A stretch of 49,571 nucleotides of DNA from an uncultured Bacteroidales bacterium (lineage in GTDB: Bacteria; Bacteroidota; Bacteroidia; Bacteroidales; UBA932): assembly GCA_900316675.1 (NCBI GenBank), contig ONDR01000016.1, positions 1 to 49,571 of the forward strand, in the 5' to 3' direction. The translations under genes were made by a program, and so were the position numbers. Under the pieces are notes generated by a model. It saw nothing but the letters and a program-made list of their open reading frames with translations, had not been told where the DNA came from and searched no databases. This document shows positions 8,952 to 17,351 of this stretch, one piece after another (position 1 is the stretch's first letter; each line of letters opens with the position of its first letter).

Positions 8952-9845
8952 TTAAGAAACTGTTTTGAAACTGCCAAGAACGACGGCAATTTTCTCCAAA
9001 AGCCACTTAGGTGTAGAGGTTGCTCCGCATACCCCTACGTTGTCTCCATCCTTGAACCAGGAGGCCTGAATTTCGGCCTCTGAGCTTATTCTGTGGCATC
9101 TTGGGTTCACACTTTGGCACAGGTTGAACAGCACGCTTCCGTTGGAACTGAATTTTCCTGACACAAAAACAATTACGTCGTGCGACATGGCAAATTCCGA
9201 CAACTGGCTGTGCCTTGAAGAAACCTGGGCGCAGATGGTATTGTGAACGTTAAGGAGCGATTCGTCTTTCATGGCCCCACGCAGTATCCTGCAAATCTCT
9301 GCGAAGGTAGCGGGGTCGCCAGTGGTCTGGGAGAAAATCTCTACCGGAGCCGTTACGTCAATGACCTCACAATCAAGGGCATGAAGCAACATGGCCGGGG
9401 TTTCAATCACAATGGCATCGGCAGCAGTCTGGCCCACAAGACCAAGGACCTCGGCATGACCGATTCGGCCAAAAATCACTACCCTTCCGCCTTTTTCCGA
9501 CACGCGTGCATAGGCCTCCCTTATGCTCTTTTGCAGTTTGAGCACTACGGGGCAGGTGCAGTCAATAATTTCGATATTTCTTTCTTCTGCCAGCTTATAG
9601 GTTGTCGGAGGCTCTCCGTGGGCACGGATCAGCACCGGCCCTTCGGTCGCCTTTGACAGGTTGTCAATTGTTCTGAGGCCCTTTTGGGACAGCCTTGACA
9701 GCTCTTCTTCATTGTGGACGATGGCGCCCAAAGAGCATAGCGTGCTGCCGGGATGCGCTTCCAGATAGCTTTCTGCCTGCCCGATGGCACGGATCACTCC
9801 GCCGCAGAAACCGGAACGGTGGTCTATTTCTATTTTCAGGTTCAT
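8952..9845 (-). CDS. ispH: 4-hydroxy-3-methylbut-2-enyl diphosphate reductase
   Basis: Last step of the MEP isoprenoid pathway: reduces HMBPP to IPP and DMAPP using a [4Fe-4S] cluster. 297 residues, normal size. Cluster cysteines are visible at 14 (SGFCGGV), 98 (DCTCPVV) and 205 (NTICAQVSSRHSQL); HNEEE and the AHGEPP loop carry substrate contacts. It begins directly after the cmk stop and is followed by efp after 26 bp, so the three are likely one transcript. Confidence 0.96.
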   Translation of the reverse strand: MNLKIEIDHRSGFCGGVIRAIGQAESYLEAHPGSTLCSLGAIVHNEEELSRLSQKGLRTIDNLSKATEGPVLIRAHGEPPTTYKLAEERNIEIIDCTCPVVLKLQKSIREAYARVSEKGGRVVIFGRIGHAEVLGLVGQTAADAIVIETPAMLLHALDCEVIDVTAPVEIFSQTTGDPATFAEICRILRGAMKDESLLNVHNTICAQVSSRHSQLSEFAMSHDVIVFVSGKFSSNGSVLFNLCQSVNPRCHRISSEAEIQASWFKDGDNVGVCGATSTPKWLLEKIAVVLGSFKTVS

Positions 9846-10562
9846 CTATATAGCTTCAAACAGTTGGAACCTTCCCATTACCAGGCCCTTAACCCAAACC
9901 AGCTCTTCGTGCAGATTCATGTCCGAATTGTCCAGCACAAAGGCATCTTTCGCCTGACGAAGAGGGTTAGTCTCGCGGTGGGAATCTATATAATCACGTT
10001 CCTTAAGGTTCTTCATTACATCCTCCATGGACGAAGGCTGACCTTTTTCTATAAGCTCGTCGTACCGCCTTTGGGCGCGTACCTGGTCCGATGCCGTCAC
10101 AAACAGCTTTAGCTGTGCGTCCGGGAAGACAGCGGTTCCTATATCTCTGCCATCCATTACCACGCGGCCGCGGCGACCCCATTCGTGCAGCTTTTCATCT
10201 ACAAAGGCCCTTACAAATGCCAGTGCCGCAACGGGACTTACGTGCGACGATACCTCCATGCTGCGGATCTCTTTCTCTATGCAGCGGCTGCCAATGAAGG
10301 CGCGGTTCCCTTCCCCGAAGTTTATGTCCAGGCCATTTTTGGTCAGATCGGCAAGAAGGGCATCGGCATCGATGGCCTCACCTTTTACAAAACCGCTTTC
10401 CATGGCATGAAGGGTTACGGCGCGGTACATCGCACCGGAGTCAAGGTAGGTAAAACCGAACTCTGCGGCAATAAGTTTGGCCAGAGTGCTCTTGCCAGTT
10501 GCTGAATAGCCGTCAATTGCGATGATAATGTCAGGTATTGTATTCATTGTTTCTTTGGTCAT
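9846..10562 (-). CDS. cmk: Cytidylate kinase
   Basis: Phosphorylates CMP/dCMP to the diphosphates. 238 residues. P-loop GYSATGKS at 18-25, LDSGAMYRA after it, and the nucleotide-binding stretch VMDGRDIGTAVFPDA. An in-frame ATG five codons later (10547, MNTIPD) is an alternative start. A -7-like box TAAATTTG (minus strand, 10570-10577) lies just upstream, so transcription of cmk-ispH-efp probably begins here. It abuts ispH without a gap. Confidence 0.95.
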   Translation of the reverse strand: MTKETMNTIPDIIIAIDGYSATGKSTLAKLIAAEFGFTYLDSGAMYRAVTLHAMESGFVKGEAIDADALLADLTKNGLDINFGEGNRAFIGSRCIEKEIRSMEVSSHVSPVAALAFVRAFVDEKLHEWGRRGRVVMDGRDIGTAVFPDAQLKLFVTASDQVRAQRRYDELIEKGQPSSMEDVMKNLKERDYIDSHRETNPLRQAKDAFVLDNSDMNLHEELVWVKGLVMGRFQLFEAI

Positions 10563-10627
10563 ATCTTTACAAATTTACTGATTTAATTCAAAAACTAAAA
10601 ATTTTGTCCGATATTTGTAATAATGAG

Positions 10628-10700
10628 ATACCGGACTTCCAACCATAAGGGCGACTTAAACCCAAATATTCCAGGAGCCCGTTGGATGGGAGTCCGGTAT
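10628..10700. repeat. 73-bp imperfect palindrome upstream of the NtrC-type regulator
   Basis: ATACCGGACT (10628-10637) and AGTCCGGTAT (10691-10700) are perfect inverted arms. Inside them CCAAC and GTTGG can extend the pairing after a bulge, and the roughly 50-nt interior has further complementary blocks. It ends 17 bp before the regulator ATG, so it lies in its leader or in the promoter of the divergent cmk gene. It could be an operator, a structured leader or another palindromic repeat. Confidence 0.55.
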
Positions 10701-10717
10701 AACGAACATTGAAGCAT

Positions 10718-11863
10718 ATGAAAATCTTAATTGTAGATGATGAAAGGGCGATTCGCAATTCGCTGAAAGAAATATTGATGGACGAAGGCTACGAGGCCGA
10801 TGTAGCAGAGGACGGCCCCTCCGCGCTGGAAGCCGCATCCAAAGAACGCTACGACGTTATTTTCTGCGACATCAAAATGCCCGGAATGGAGGGCACAGAG
10901 GTCCTGGAGAAGCTGGTAGAAGAGGGCATCGACTCTGCAGTTGTAATGATTTCCGGCCACGGGGACATCCAGACCGCAGTGGAATGCATCAAAAAGGGCG
11001 CCTTCGACTTTATCCAGAAACCGCTGGACCTCAACCGAATACTCATCACCATAAAGAATGCCACGGATAGAGTTAAACTGGTGGCAGACAATAAGATACT
11101 AAAGAAGAAAGTATATGGACAAGAGATGATTGGCCACTCCCCCGCCCTTACTCACATCCGCGAGATGATAGATAAGGTTGCGCCTACCGATGCGCGTGTG
11201 CTTATTACCGGCGCAAACGGCTCCGGTAAAGAGCTGGTGGCCAGAAGCCTGCATCAGAAGAGCGTCCGCAGCGCTATGCCTTACATAGAGGTAAACTGCG
11301 CCGCAATTCCTTCAGAACTAATTGAAAGTGAGCTGTTTGGCCATGAAAAGGGCTCCTTCACCTCTGCCATCAAGCAGCATAAGGGTAAGTTCGAGCAGGC
11401 CGACGGTGGCACCCTGTTCCTGGACGAGGTTGGCGATATGTCGCTGGCAGCGCAGGCCAAGGTTCTTCGCGTTCTTCAGGAGAAGAAGCTTTCCCGCGTG
11501 GGCAGCGACAAAGATATAGAGGTTAACGTGCGCGTAATTGCCGCAACCAACAAGGATCTGCGCGCAGAAATTGCCGCCGGCAACTTCCGCGAAGACCTTT
11601 ATCACCGCCTTAGCGTAATTGTAATTCAGGTTCCTTCTTTGGACGAGCGTAAAGAGGATATCCCTGAGCTGGTGAACTATTTCTCTGAGCAGGTCAGCGC
11701 CGAGGCCGGAAAGCCCGCGCGTCCGTTTACGCCGGAGGCTGTGGCACTGCTGCAGCAGCGCTCCTGGACGGGTAATATCCGTGAACTTCGCAATGTAGTT
11801 GAGCGTTTGCTAATCCTTGGCGGCAACCCTGTCACCGCCGACGACGTCAAACTTTACGTATAA
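10718..11863 (+). CDS. NtrC-family response regulator lacking the HTH domain
   Basis: 381 residues from ATG 10718 (a TTG three codons upstream is less likely). The receiver domain occupies 1-115 with acidic DD at 7-8, phospho-acceptor Asp51 in CDIKMPG and Lys101. The AAA+ module follows, with Walker A GANGSGKE at 165-172 and Walker B GGTLFLDE at 230-237. The sigma54-contact loop reads GSFTSA at 212-217 instead of GAFTGA. The protein ends right after GNIRELRNVVERL and the helical lid, so the C-terminal Fis-type DNA-binding helix-turn-helix is absent. I recall this shortened GxFTSA form from other Bacteroidetes. Its 3' end overlaps the convergent methyltransferase by 17 bp. Confidence 0.92.
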   Translation: MKILIVDDERAIRNSLKEILMDEGYEADVAEDGPSALEAASKERYDVIFCDIKMPGMEGTEVLEKLVEEGIDSAVVMISGHGDIQTAVECIKKGAFDFIQKPLDLNRILITIKNATDRVKLVADNKILKKKVYGQEMIGHSPALTHIREMIDKVAPTDARVLITGANGSGKELVARSLHQKSVRSAMPYIEVNCAAIPSELIESELFGHEKGSFTSAIKQHKGKFEQADGGTLFLDEVGDMSLAAQAKVLRVLQEKKLSRVGSDKDIEVNVRVIAATNKDLRAEIAAGNFREDLYHRLSVIVIQVPSLDERKEDIPELVNYFSEQVSAEAGKPARPFTPEAVALLQQRSWTGNIRELRNVVERLLILGGNPVTADDVKLYV

Positions 11864-12479
11864 GATAAAGGCCGTCGCGCAGCGGCAGAAGCACTTTTTC
11901 TACTGTCGGGTCTGCGGCGATCATGTCGTTGAAAGCAACAATGCCGCGGGTTTGAGCGTCACCGGGAACAGGATCAGCATAGACCTTTCCATCCCAGAGG
12001 ACATCGTCCGCAAGAATTAAGGAGCCACTGTGAAGCAGTGGCTTCATTTGTTCATAGTAGGCGCAGTAGTCGCGCTTGTCTGCGTCCATGAAAACCAGGT
12101 CGTAGGGGCCCTGAAGGGTGCCAAGAGTTTTCTTGGCGTCCCCAAAGTGCATGGTGACGCGGTCCTTGACACCGGCTTTTTCAAAGCCTTCAAGTATCAG
12201 ATACTCAAGCTCTTCGTTAATTTCCAGCGAATCTATGTGACCGCCTTCCGGCAGGCCGTAGGCCATGCAGACGGTGGAATACCCGGTGAAGCAGCCAATT
12301 TCCAGCACGCGGCGCGGCTTCACCAGCTTTACCAGCATTGTAAGCAGCGCGCCCTGCACAGAGCCGGAGAGCATCTGCGGGTAATTGGTGCGGATGTGGG
12401 TCTGGCGGACAATCCAGTCAAGGGCCTGCGACTGGGCATCCGAGTGTTCTCTGAGGTATTTTTCCAGCGGGGTTTCCAT
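11847..12479 (-). CDS. SAM-dependent O-methyltransferase (class I)
   Basis: 210 residues, in the catechol/caffeoyl-CoA O-methyltransferase-like family. SAM motif I is VLEIGCFTGYST at 58-69; the acidic ribose contact is SLEINEE, and the metal-site stretch is VFMDADKRDY at 129-138 with a later LADDVLWDGKV. Substrate cannot be predicted. The gene is 3 bp behind the M16 peptidase gene and is the last of a three-gene minus-strand run. Its 3' end overlaps the convergent regulator. Confidence 0.88.
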   Translation of the reverse strand: METPLEKYLREHSDAQSQALDWIVRQTHIRTNYPQMLSGSVQGALLTMLVKLVKPRRVLEIGCFTGYSTVCMAYGLPEGGHIDSLEINEELEYLILEGFEKAGVKDRVTMHFGDAKKTLGTLQGPYDLVFMDADKRDYCAYYEQMKPLLHSGSLILADDVLWDGKVYADPVPGDAQTRGIVAFNDMIAADPTVEKVLLPLRDGLYLIRKV

Positions 12480-12482
12480 GGT

Positions 12483-13724
12483 TTATATAAATACAAGCGA
12501 TGAATACTTTCCGGGGGCGAAGATGGCTTCTGCCGCTGCGCGTACTTCTTCTGCCGTGATGGAGAGGATCTCCTGGCGGACGACCTGATCTTCAAGTACG
12601 CGGCCGAAGGCCAGCATGCTTTTGCCAAGGCCAAGGCACTGGGATTCGCCATTGGCAGTGGATACTGCCATCTGGCCCAGCAGCTGCTTTTTGGCGGCGG
12701 CAAAGGTGCGGGGTGCCATTGGAGCCTCGCACATGCGGCTTAGCTCGCGGCGCACCGCGCGTGTTACTTTGCTAAGGTTCGAGGGGTCGCAGCCAAGGCT
12801 GATGGCCATGATGCCGGTTTCCTTATAGGGCGTGTAAGACGCCTCAACGCCGTACACCCAGCCATTCCTTTCGCGTAGCACGCTGCCTAGGACGGAGTTG
12901 GATGCGGGGCCGGCAAGGATGTTGGATAGAAGGCCTGCTACCAGCCGCGGCCGGCCGTCTGCCAGCGATGGTGCATAGCCGCCGAAGACCGCGTTCGCCT
13001 CGTGGTTATCTTTCTTCACCACCTCGTCAAAGCCCCCGCGCTCGCTCCAGCCTGTGGCTAGGCTTATGTCGGCCTCCTTCACCATGCCTACGCAAGCCAC
13101 AGGCTGGAGGCGAGCACTCGCACGATGAAGCATCGCCACCATGCGATCTTCAGGCAGATCGGCCACCATGCTAAGCACCATCCGGTCAGGCGTAAAGCCG
13201 CCGGCAGTATAGTCCTTCAACTGCTGCACCGTAATGCCCTGCACAGACTCCTCCGTACCAAGGATAGGCCCGCTAAGCGGATGCCCCTTGAAGAAAAGCT
13301 CCTCGAAGCAATCGTAAACATCGTCCGCAGGACTGTCTTTGTAAGATTGGATCTCCTCTACCACGACACCCTTTTCAATCTCTATCTCATCCTCTGGGAA
13401 AGACGGCTCCGTAGCAAGCTCTACAAGCAACTTGAGAGCACGGGACAAATCCTCCTTAAGGACAGTAGCATGGATGACGGTTTCCTCCTTGGTAGTAAAC
13501 GCGTTAAGCTCCCCGCCAAGAAGCTCCAGGCAGGAATTTATACTGCGGGCGCTGCGGTGAGCGGTACCCTTAAAGATTGCATGTTCAGTAAAATGGGCTA
13601 TTCCGCTGGGGAAAGAACCCTCGTCGCGGGTACCGCAGCCAATAGTCAGGGCGCAATAGCCCACAGCGGCGCCTGCGCGACGCACGGCGTAACGGATACC
13701 CTCTGGCGTAATTCCGGTAATCAT
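12483..13724 (-). CDS. M16-family zinc peptidase
   Basis: 413 residues, a two-lobed insulinase/processing-peptidase-like protein. The inverted zinc motif HFTEH is at 44-48 and the downstream glutamate ligand is probably Glu124 in VVEEIQSYKD, so the active half is intact. The C-terminal half (from about 200) is the inactive lobe. There is no signal peptide, so it is probably cytoplasmic. It lies 6 bp after the exported unknown gene and 3 bp before the methyltransferase gene. Confidence 0.93.
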   Translation of the reverse strand: MITGITPEGIRYAVRRAGAAVGYCALTIGCGTRDEGSFPSGIAHFTEHAIFKGTAHRSARSINSCLELLGGELNAFTTKEETVIHATVLKEDLSRALKLLVELATEPSFPEDEIEIEKGVVVEEIQSYKDSPADDVYDCFEELFFKGHPLSGPILGTEESVQGITVQQLKDYTAGGFTPDRMVLSMVADLPEDRMVAMLHRASARLQPVACVGMVKEADISLATGWSERGGFDEVVKKDNHEANAVFGGYAPSLADGRPRLVAGLLSNILAGPASNSVLGSVLRERNGWVYGVEASYTPYKETGIMAISLGCDPSNLSKVTRAVRRELSRMCEAPMAPRTFAAAKKQLLGQMAVSTANGESQCLGLGKSMLAFGRVLEDQVVRQEILSITAEEVRAAAEAIFAPGKYSSLVFI

Positions 13725-13730
13725 ACTCCT

Positions 13731-14537
13731 CTATCTTCCTTTGGCGAATGCCTTGATGTCTTCTTTAAGCAAGCCGGCATCTGACGATACCTTATGTTTT
13801 TTGAAGTAGTAAAGTTCGTTTGTAACAGTATCCACAAGATAAACAAAGAAGAGCTGTCCCTTCCTGGGATTCAGCGGTTTAACCACAAAGCAAACCGCAG
13901 CCGCAAGGCCATCCATGAAGGTTCCATCGGCATCAGACTCAGACACCAGAAACATCCTTTTGGCAGCCATCAAATCCTTCTGGATAAGCTCTGCATCAGG
14001 AGTAATCTCGTCGCTGCAAATGTAAATTGGCAGGGCCGCAGCCTCTTTGGGCGTCGATACAGCCTTGCCGGCACCCTTATACTTGCTGCCGACAGCCTTA
14101 GCGGCAAGATGCTGCATATGGCAGACAAGCGCCGGCAGCAGGTAATACTCCCTGCCCGTGTAGCCATCCGCCGGGCAAATGGGCAGCTCCGCCACAGTCA
14201 CCATCGACGCAAGGCTCTTGTCCGAGCCGCCTTTAACCAATCGCCAGTTGCGGATGCCGTCACGTCCCTTGTCCACTGCAAGGAAGTAGTATTTCTCGTC
14301 CTTCTTAAGGGCGTCGAAGTCTTCCCTGCTGCAAATCTCGTATGCCGTAATGGTCCAGAAATCCTTCATAGCCTCGCGTATAGGCACGTCCAGGCTGTCG
14401 TTGCCCGTAAGGACAACCTTTGTTATCTTGCTTGTGAAGTCGCTTATCTTATCTCCGTGGGTACGGATTTGCAACTGCCCCAGCGCAAGCATGGGGAAGG
14501 TCAGCGACAGTACAAGTATGACAAGTATTTTCTTCAT
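13731..14537 (-). CDS. Exported protein of unknown function
   Basis: 268 residues beginning with a clear signal peptide (MKKILVILVLSLTFPMLALG, cleavage near residue 20). I do not recognise a family. The mature part starts LQIRTHGDKISDFTSKI, has a hydrophobic patch in the middle (ADGYTGREYYLLPALVCHM) and alternates strands and helices; no repeated motif or catalytic signature is obvious. It is the first gene of the run that continues with the M16 peptidase and O-methyltransferase. A -7 box lies 7 bp upstream, so the transcript would be almost leaderless. Confidence 0.8.
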   Translation of the reverse strand: MKKILVILVLSLTFPMLALGQLQIRTHGDKISDFTSKITKVVLTGNDSLDVPIREAMKDFWTITAYEICSREDFDALKKDEKYYFLAVDKGRDGIRNWRLVKGGSDKSLASMVTVAELPICPADGYTGREYYLLPALVCHMQHLAAKAVGSKYKGAGKAVSTPKEAAALPIYICSDEITPDAELIQKDLMAAKRMFLVSESDADGTFMDGLAAAVCFVVKPLNPRKGQLFFVYLVDTVTNELYYFKKHKVSSDAGLLKEDIKAFAKGR

Positions 14538-14543
14538 TCACTG

Positions 14544-14551
14544 CAAAGTTA
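14544..14551 (-). promoter_or_regulatory. -7 box for the exported-unknown operon
   Basis: On the minus strand TAACTTTG matches TAnnTTTG and ends 7 bp before the ATG at 14537. A divergent promoter for dnaX overlaps the same gap. Confidence 0.5.
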
Positions 14552-14560
14552 TGAAATGAA

Positions 14561-14592
14561 TTTGGGAAATTCAATCCGGCTTAGTAAATTTG
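14561..14592 (+). promoter_or_regulatory. Bacteroidetes promoter for dnaX-lptB
   Basis: TTTG at 14561-14564, a 20-bp spacer, and TAAATTTG at 14585-14592 match both consensus boxes. The ATG of dnaX is 30 nt further on. Confidence 0.7.
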
Positions 14593-14622
14593 TAGGTTAA
14601 GTAACAAAAAGCAGTCCAGCAT

Positions 14623-16350
14623 ATGGAACAATATATAGTATCCGCAAGGAAGTATCGTCCAGACTCGTTCGAAACCCTTATAGGCCAGGACAATATAGCC
14701 AAAACGCTCAAGAACTCAATCGTTCGCGGGCAGCTGGCTCATGCATACCTGTTCTGCGGCCCTCGTGGCGTGGGCAAGACCAGTGCGGCAAGAATCTTCG
14801 CAAAAACCATCAACTGCGAGCATCCCGGCCCTGATATGGAACCGTGCGGCCAGTGCGAATCCTGCATCTCTTTCAAAGAGGGCAGGTCATATTGCATCCA
14901 TGAACTTGATGCGGCCTCCAACAACAGTGTGGACGACATCAAGATGCTTATAGACCAGGTTAACATCCCCCCGCAGATTGGCAAGTACAGCGTCTTCATC
15001 GTGGACGAGGTTCATATGCTTAGCCAGGCCGCTTTCAATGCCTTCCTCAAGACTTTGGAAGAGCCGCCGGCACATGCCATTTTCATTCTTGCGACAACAG
15101 AGAAGCATAAGATTCTGCCAACCATCCTGTCCCGCTGCCAGACGTACGACTTCAACCGCATCAGCGTTCCGGATATCGTCCGCAACCTTAAGGACATCGC
15201 GGCCAAGGAGGGTGTTTCAATTGACGACGAGTCTTTGCACATCATTGCCATTAAGGCGGATGGTGCCATGCGCGACGCTTTGACCATTTTTGACCAGACG
15301 GTGGCTTTTTGCGGCACCAATGTGCAGTATGCCGATGTGCTCAGGAATCTTAATGTGCTGGATTATGATCATTGCTTCCATCTTGTGGAGGATTTTCTTG
15401 CCGGCAACCATGAGGCGGCCCTGCTGCGGTTCGATGATATCCTTTCCAAGGGTTTCAATGCCCTTCATTTTGTTGGCTCTTTGAGTTCGCATTTGCGTGA
15501 TTTGATTGTGGCTAAGAGTGGCGGGCTTCGTGCTTTGCTGGAGCTTCCGGATTCTCTTATCGAGCGTTATAAAGAGCAGGCTGGCCGTTGCAGTCTGAGG
15601 TTTTTGTACGAGGCCTTGGGTATTACTACGGCTTGTGAGGCTGGCTACAAGGCCAGCATCAATCCCCGCCTTCACATAGAGTTCACCCTGATGCGCCTGT
15701 GCGCCCTTTCCGGTGGTCTCCGCGATAGTGCTGCAGCGCCCACCCAGGCAGCCCCGGCAGCCTCTGCTGCCAGCGCAAGCCCTGCGAAGGAAGAGGGTGC
15801 TGTGGTCGGGAGCGTAAGTTTCACGACCACTGTGCCCTCTGACGCCAAGCCCGCAGCAGAGGCACCCGCGAAACCTAGACGCGCAGCCAAAGCCCCCGGA
15901 GCACTATCGCTCAGCGCCCTAAAGAAAGCCAACGCAGAAGAAACCCCGGTCGCCGCAGCAACATCGGCAGCAGAAGACCGCATCCCCACAGACGAAGAAG
16001 TATCAGAAAAATGGAAAGCCCTGGCCGGAAACTACTCTGACAGACCCAGACTTTACAATACCCTTGCCGCCGCAAAACTGGAAACAGCAGAAGAAGACGG
16101 CGTCAAAAAAATAGTCTTCTTTGTCACAAACGTCGCCCAAAAAGACTGGATCAGAGAAAAACTCCTCAAAGAACTGGACAACAAACTCCGCGGACTGCTG
16201 GGCACCGGAAAGATACTCCTTGATATTGACGTCACCCCCGACGAAGAAGTCAAACAGCAAAGCTACACCCCCCGGGAACAGGCACAGGAATTGATGCAGG
16301 CAAACCCGGAAATCCGCAATCTGGTCTCTGACATGGGCCTTGACGCATAA
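14623..16350 (+). CDS. dnaX: DNA polymerase III subunit gamma/tau, with repeat-derived linker
   Basis: Clamp-loader ATPase of the replisome, 575 residues. Walker A GPRGVGKT at 46-53; four zinc-site cysteines at 65, 75, 78 and 81; DEVHML Walker B; sensor LATTEKHKILPTILSRC. After domain III (about 375) an Ala/Pro-rich linker leads to a tau-type C-terminal domain. Within that linker, residues 389-407 (EEGAVVGSVSFTTTVPSD) are encoded by a 55-bp hairpin repeat that recurs in metG and in an intergenic gap. A classical A6G frameshift site for a gamma form is not evident. It lies 12 bp upstream of lptB. Confidence 0.95.
   Translation: MEQYIVSARKYRPDSFETLIGQDNIAKTLKNSIVRGQLAHAYLFCGPRGVGKTSAARIFAKTINCEHPGPDMEPCGQCESCISFKEGRSYCIHELDAASNNSVDDIKMLIDQVNIPPQIGKYSVFIVDEVHMLSQAAFNAFLKTLEEPPAHAIFILATTEKHKILPTILSRCQTYDFNRISVPDIVRNLKDIAAKEGVSIDDESLHIIAIKADGAMRDALTIFDQTVAFCGTNVQYADVLRNLNVLDYDHCFHLVEDFLAGNHEAALLRFDDILSKGFNALHFVGSLSSHLRDLIVAKSGGLRALLELPDSLIERYKEQAGRCSLRFLYEALGITTACEAGYKASINPRLHIEFTLMRLCALSGGLRDSAAAPTQAAPAASAASASPAKEEGAVVGSVSFTTTVPSDAKPAAEAPAKPRRAAKAPGALSLSALKKANAEETPVAAATSAAEDRIPTDEEVSEKWKALAGNYSDRPRLYNTLAAAKLETAEEDGVKKIVFFVTNVAQKDWIREKLLKELDNKLRGLLGTGKILLDIDVTPDEEVKQQSYTPREQAQELMQANPEIRNLVSDMGLDA
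15789..15843 (+). repeat. 55-bp hairpin repeat, copy H1 (inside dnaX, sense)
   Basis: The layout is outer stem 10, spacer 3, inner stem 9, loop 11, inner stem 9, spacer 3, outer stem 10. Inner arms GTGGTCGGG/CACGACCAC pair except at one position; the loop is AGCGTAAGTTT; the right outer arm is GCCCTCTGAC. The left outer arm GGAAGAGGGT is partly eroded but keeps GAGGG. The dnaX frame passes through it without a stop. Confidence 0.85.
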
Positions 16351-16362
16351 AACAGAAAAAGA

Positions 16363-17163
16363 ATGAAACTACACTGCGAAAATCTGGTTAAAAAATACGG
16401 CGTACGCACCGTTGTAAAAGGTGTTTCCATGGAAGTGGAGCAGGGAGAAATCGTAGGCTTCCTGGGCCCTAACGGCGCCGGAAAAACAACCAGTTTCTAT
16501 ATGATAACCGGCCAGATTACCCCTAACGAAGGTAAGGTTTTCCTGGACGACGAAGAAATCACCGGCCTGCCAATGTTCAAACGTGCCCAGAAAGGCATCG
16601 GCTACCTGCCGCAGGAGGCATCGGTATTCAGAAAAATGTCTGTAGAAGACAATATAATGTCGGTTATGGAACTGTCCGACATGACAAAGGAGGAACGTGA
16701 AGAGAGGCTGGAGTCACTGATTGACGAATTCAACCTTTCAAAGGTTCGCAAGAGTTTGGGAATTCAGCTGTCCGGAGGTGAGCGCCGCCGCTGCGAGATT
16801 GCCCGCGCCCTTGCCAAGGACCCTAAGTTCATCCTTCTGGACGAGCCCTTCGCCGGCGTTGACCCTATCGCCGTAGAAGATATCCAGTTCATTATCGCCA
16901 AGCTTAAATACAAGAATATTGGCGTAATCATCACGGACCACAACGTGGGTGAGACCCTGGCTATCACAGACCGCGCCTACTTGCTGTACGAGGGTACTAT
17001 CCTTCAGCAGGGCACCCCGGCCGCACTGGCTTCGGACGAAGACGTACGCACCAAGTACCTTGGCGCCGGCTTCGTACTTAAGCGCTCTGTTTCCATAGAG
17101 CGCGCCCAGCGTGAGCACGAGGCCAAGCTGGCTGCCGCCGCTGCCGCTGCCGCTGCAAAATAG
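16363..17163 (+). CDS. lptB: LPS export ABC transporter ATP-binding protein LptB
   Basis: ATPase of the LptB2FG complex that extracts lipopolysaccharide from the inner membrane. 266 residues versus about 240 in typical homologues. Walker [10 protein letters not shown], the LptB-like [20 protein letters not shown], signature LSGGERRR, Walker [14 protein letters not shown], and the H-loop TDHNVGETL are all present. The extra length is a C-terminal tail rich in Glu/Arg/Lys ending in nine alanines and a lysine, built from GCC/GCT repeats. It is co-transcribed with dnaX (12-bp gap). Confidence 0.93.
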   Translation: MKLHCENLVKKYGVRTVVKGVSMEVEQGEIVGFLGPNGAGKTTSFYMITGQITPNEGKVFLDDEEITGLPMFKRAQKGIGYLPQEASVFRKMSVEDNIMSVMELSDMTKEEREERLESLIDEFNLSKVRKSLGIQLSGGERRRCEIARALAKDPKFILLDEPFAGVDPIAVEDIQFIIAKLKYKNIGVIITDHNVGETLAITDRAYLLYEGTILQQGTPAALASDEDVRTKYLGAGFVLKRSVSIERAQREHEAKLAAAAAAAAAK

Positions 17164-17266
17164 AACCAACAGAATTTAACACTATACCATAGAGCCCTGA
17201 AAGCTGGAATTCACTAAGAAAGGCGAATTCCTCGGCATCGACGACTAAACCCTTCCCGGAAAAACA

Positions 17267-17282
17267 CAGGGCTTCTGCCCTG
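17267..17282. terminator. Small hairpin downstream of lptB
   Basis: CAGGGC and GCCCTG pair around a TTCT loop about 100 bp after the lptB stop. No T-tract follows; it lies just before the larger palindrome at 17291-17328, and together they may end the convergent transcripts. Confidence 0.35.
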
Positions 17283-17284
17283 AC

Positions 17285-17328
17285 CCAACGCGCTAGCGGC
17301 CAAAATCACCCGATTCTGGCCGCTAGCG
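17285..17328 (+). repeat. 39-bp inverted-copy repeat, left copy (palindromic)
   Basis: Bases 17285-17323 are the exact reverse complement of 18716-18754. The left copy extends into a complete palindrome: CGCTAGCGGCCA at 17291-17302 pairs perfectly with TGGCCGCTAGCG at 17317-17328 around a 14-nt loop. It lies in the convergent gap between lptB and the YqeY gene and may act as a terminator, but the exact copy including the non-palindromic edge points to recent duplication. Confidence 0.9.
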
Positions 17329-17351
17329 GGATAGTGAGTAGCGATAAGGTT

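Noticed and set aside
14623..16350. Programmed frameshift in dnaX
   Set aside because: No A6G-type slippery site with a downstream hairpin at the end of domain III; the run of seven A near 16105 lies too close to the C-terminus to give a useful gamma form.
17201..17248. Short in-frame peptide (LEFTKKGEFLGIDD) between lptB and YqeY as a gene remnant
   Set aside because: It looks like a protein C-terminus, but a stop precedes it closely, there is no start, and I cannot name a parent protein.
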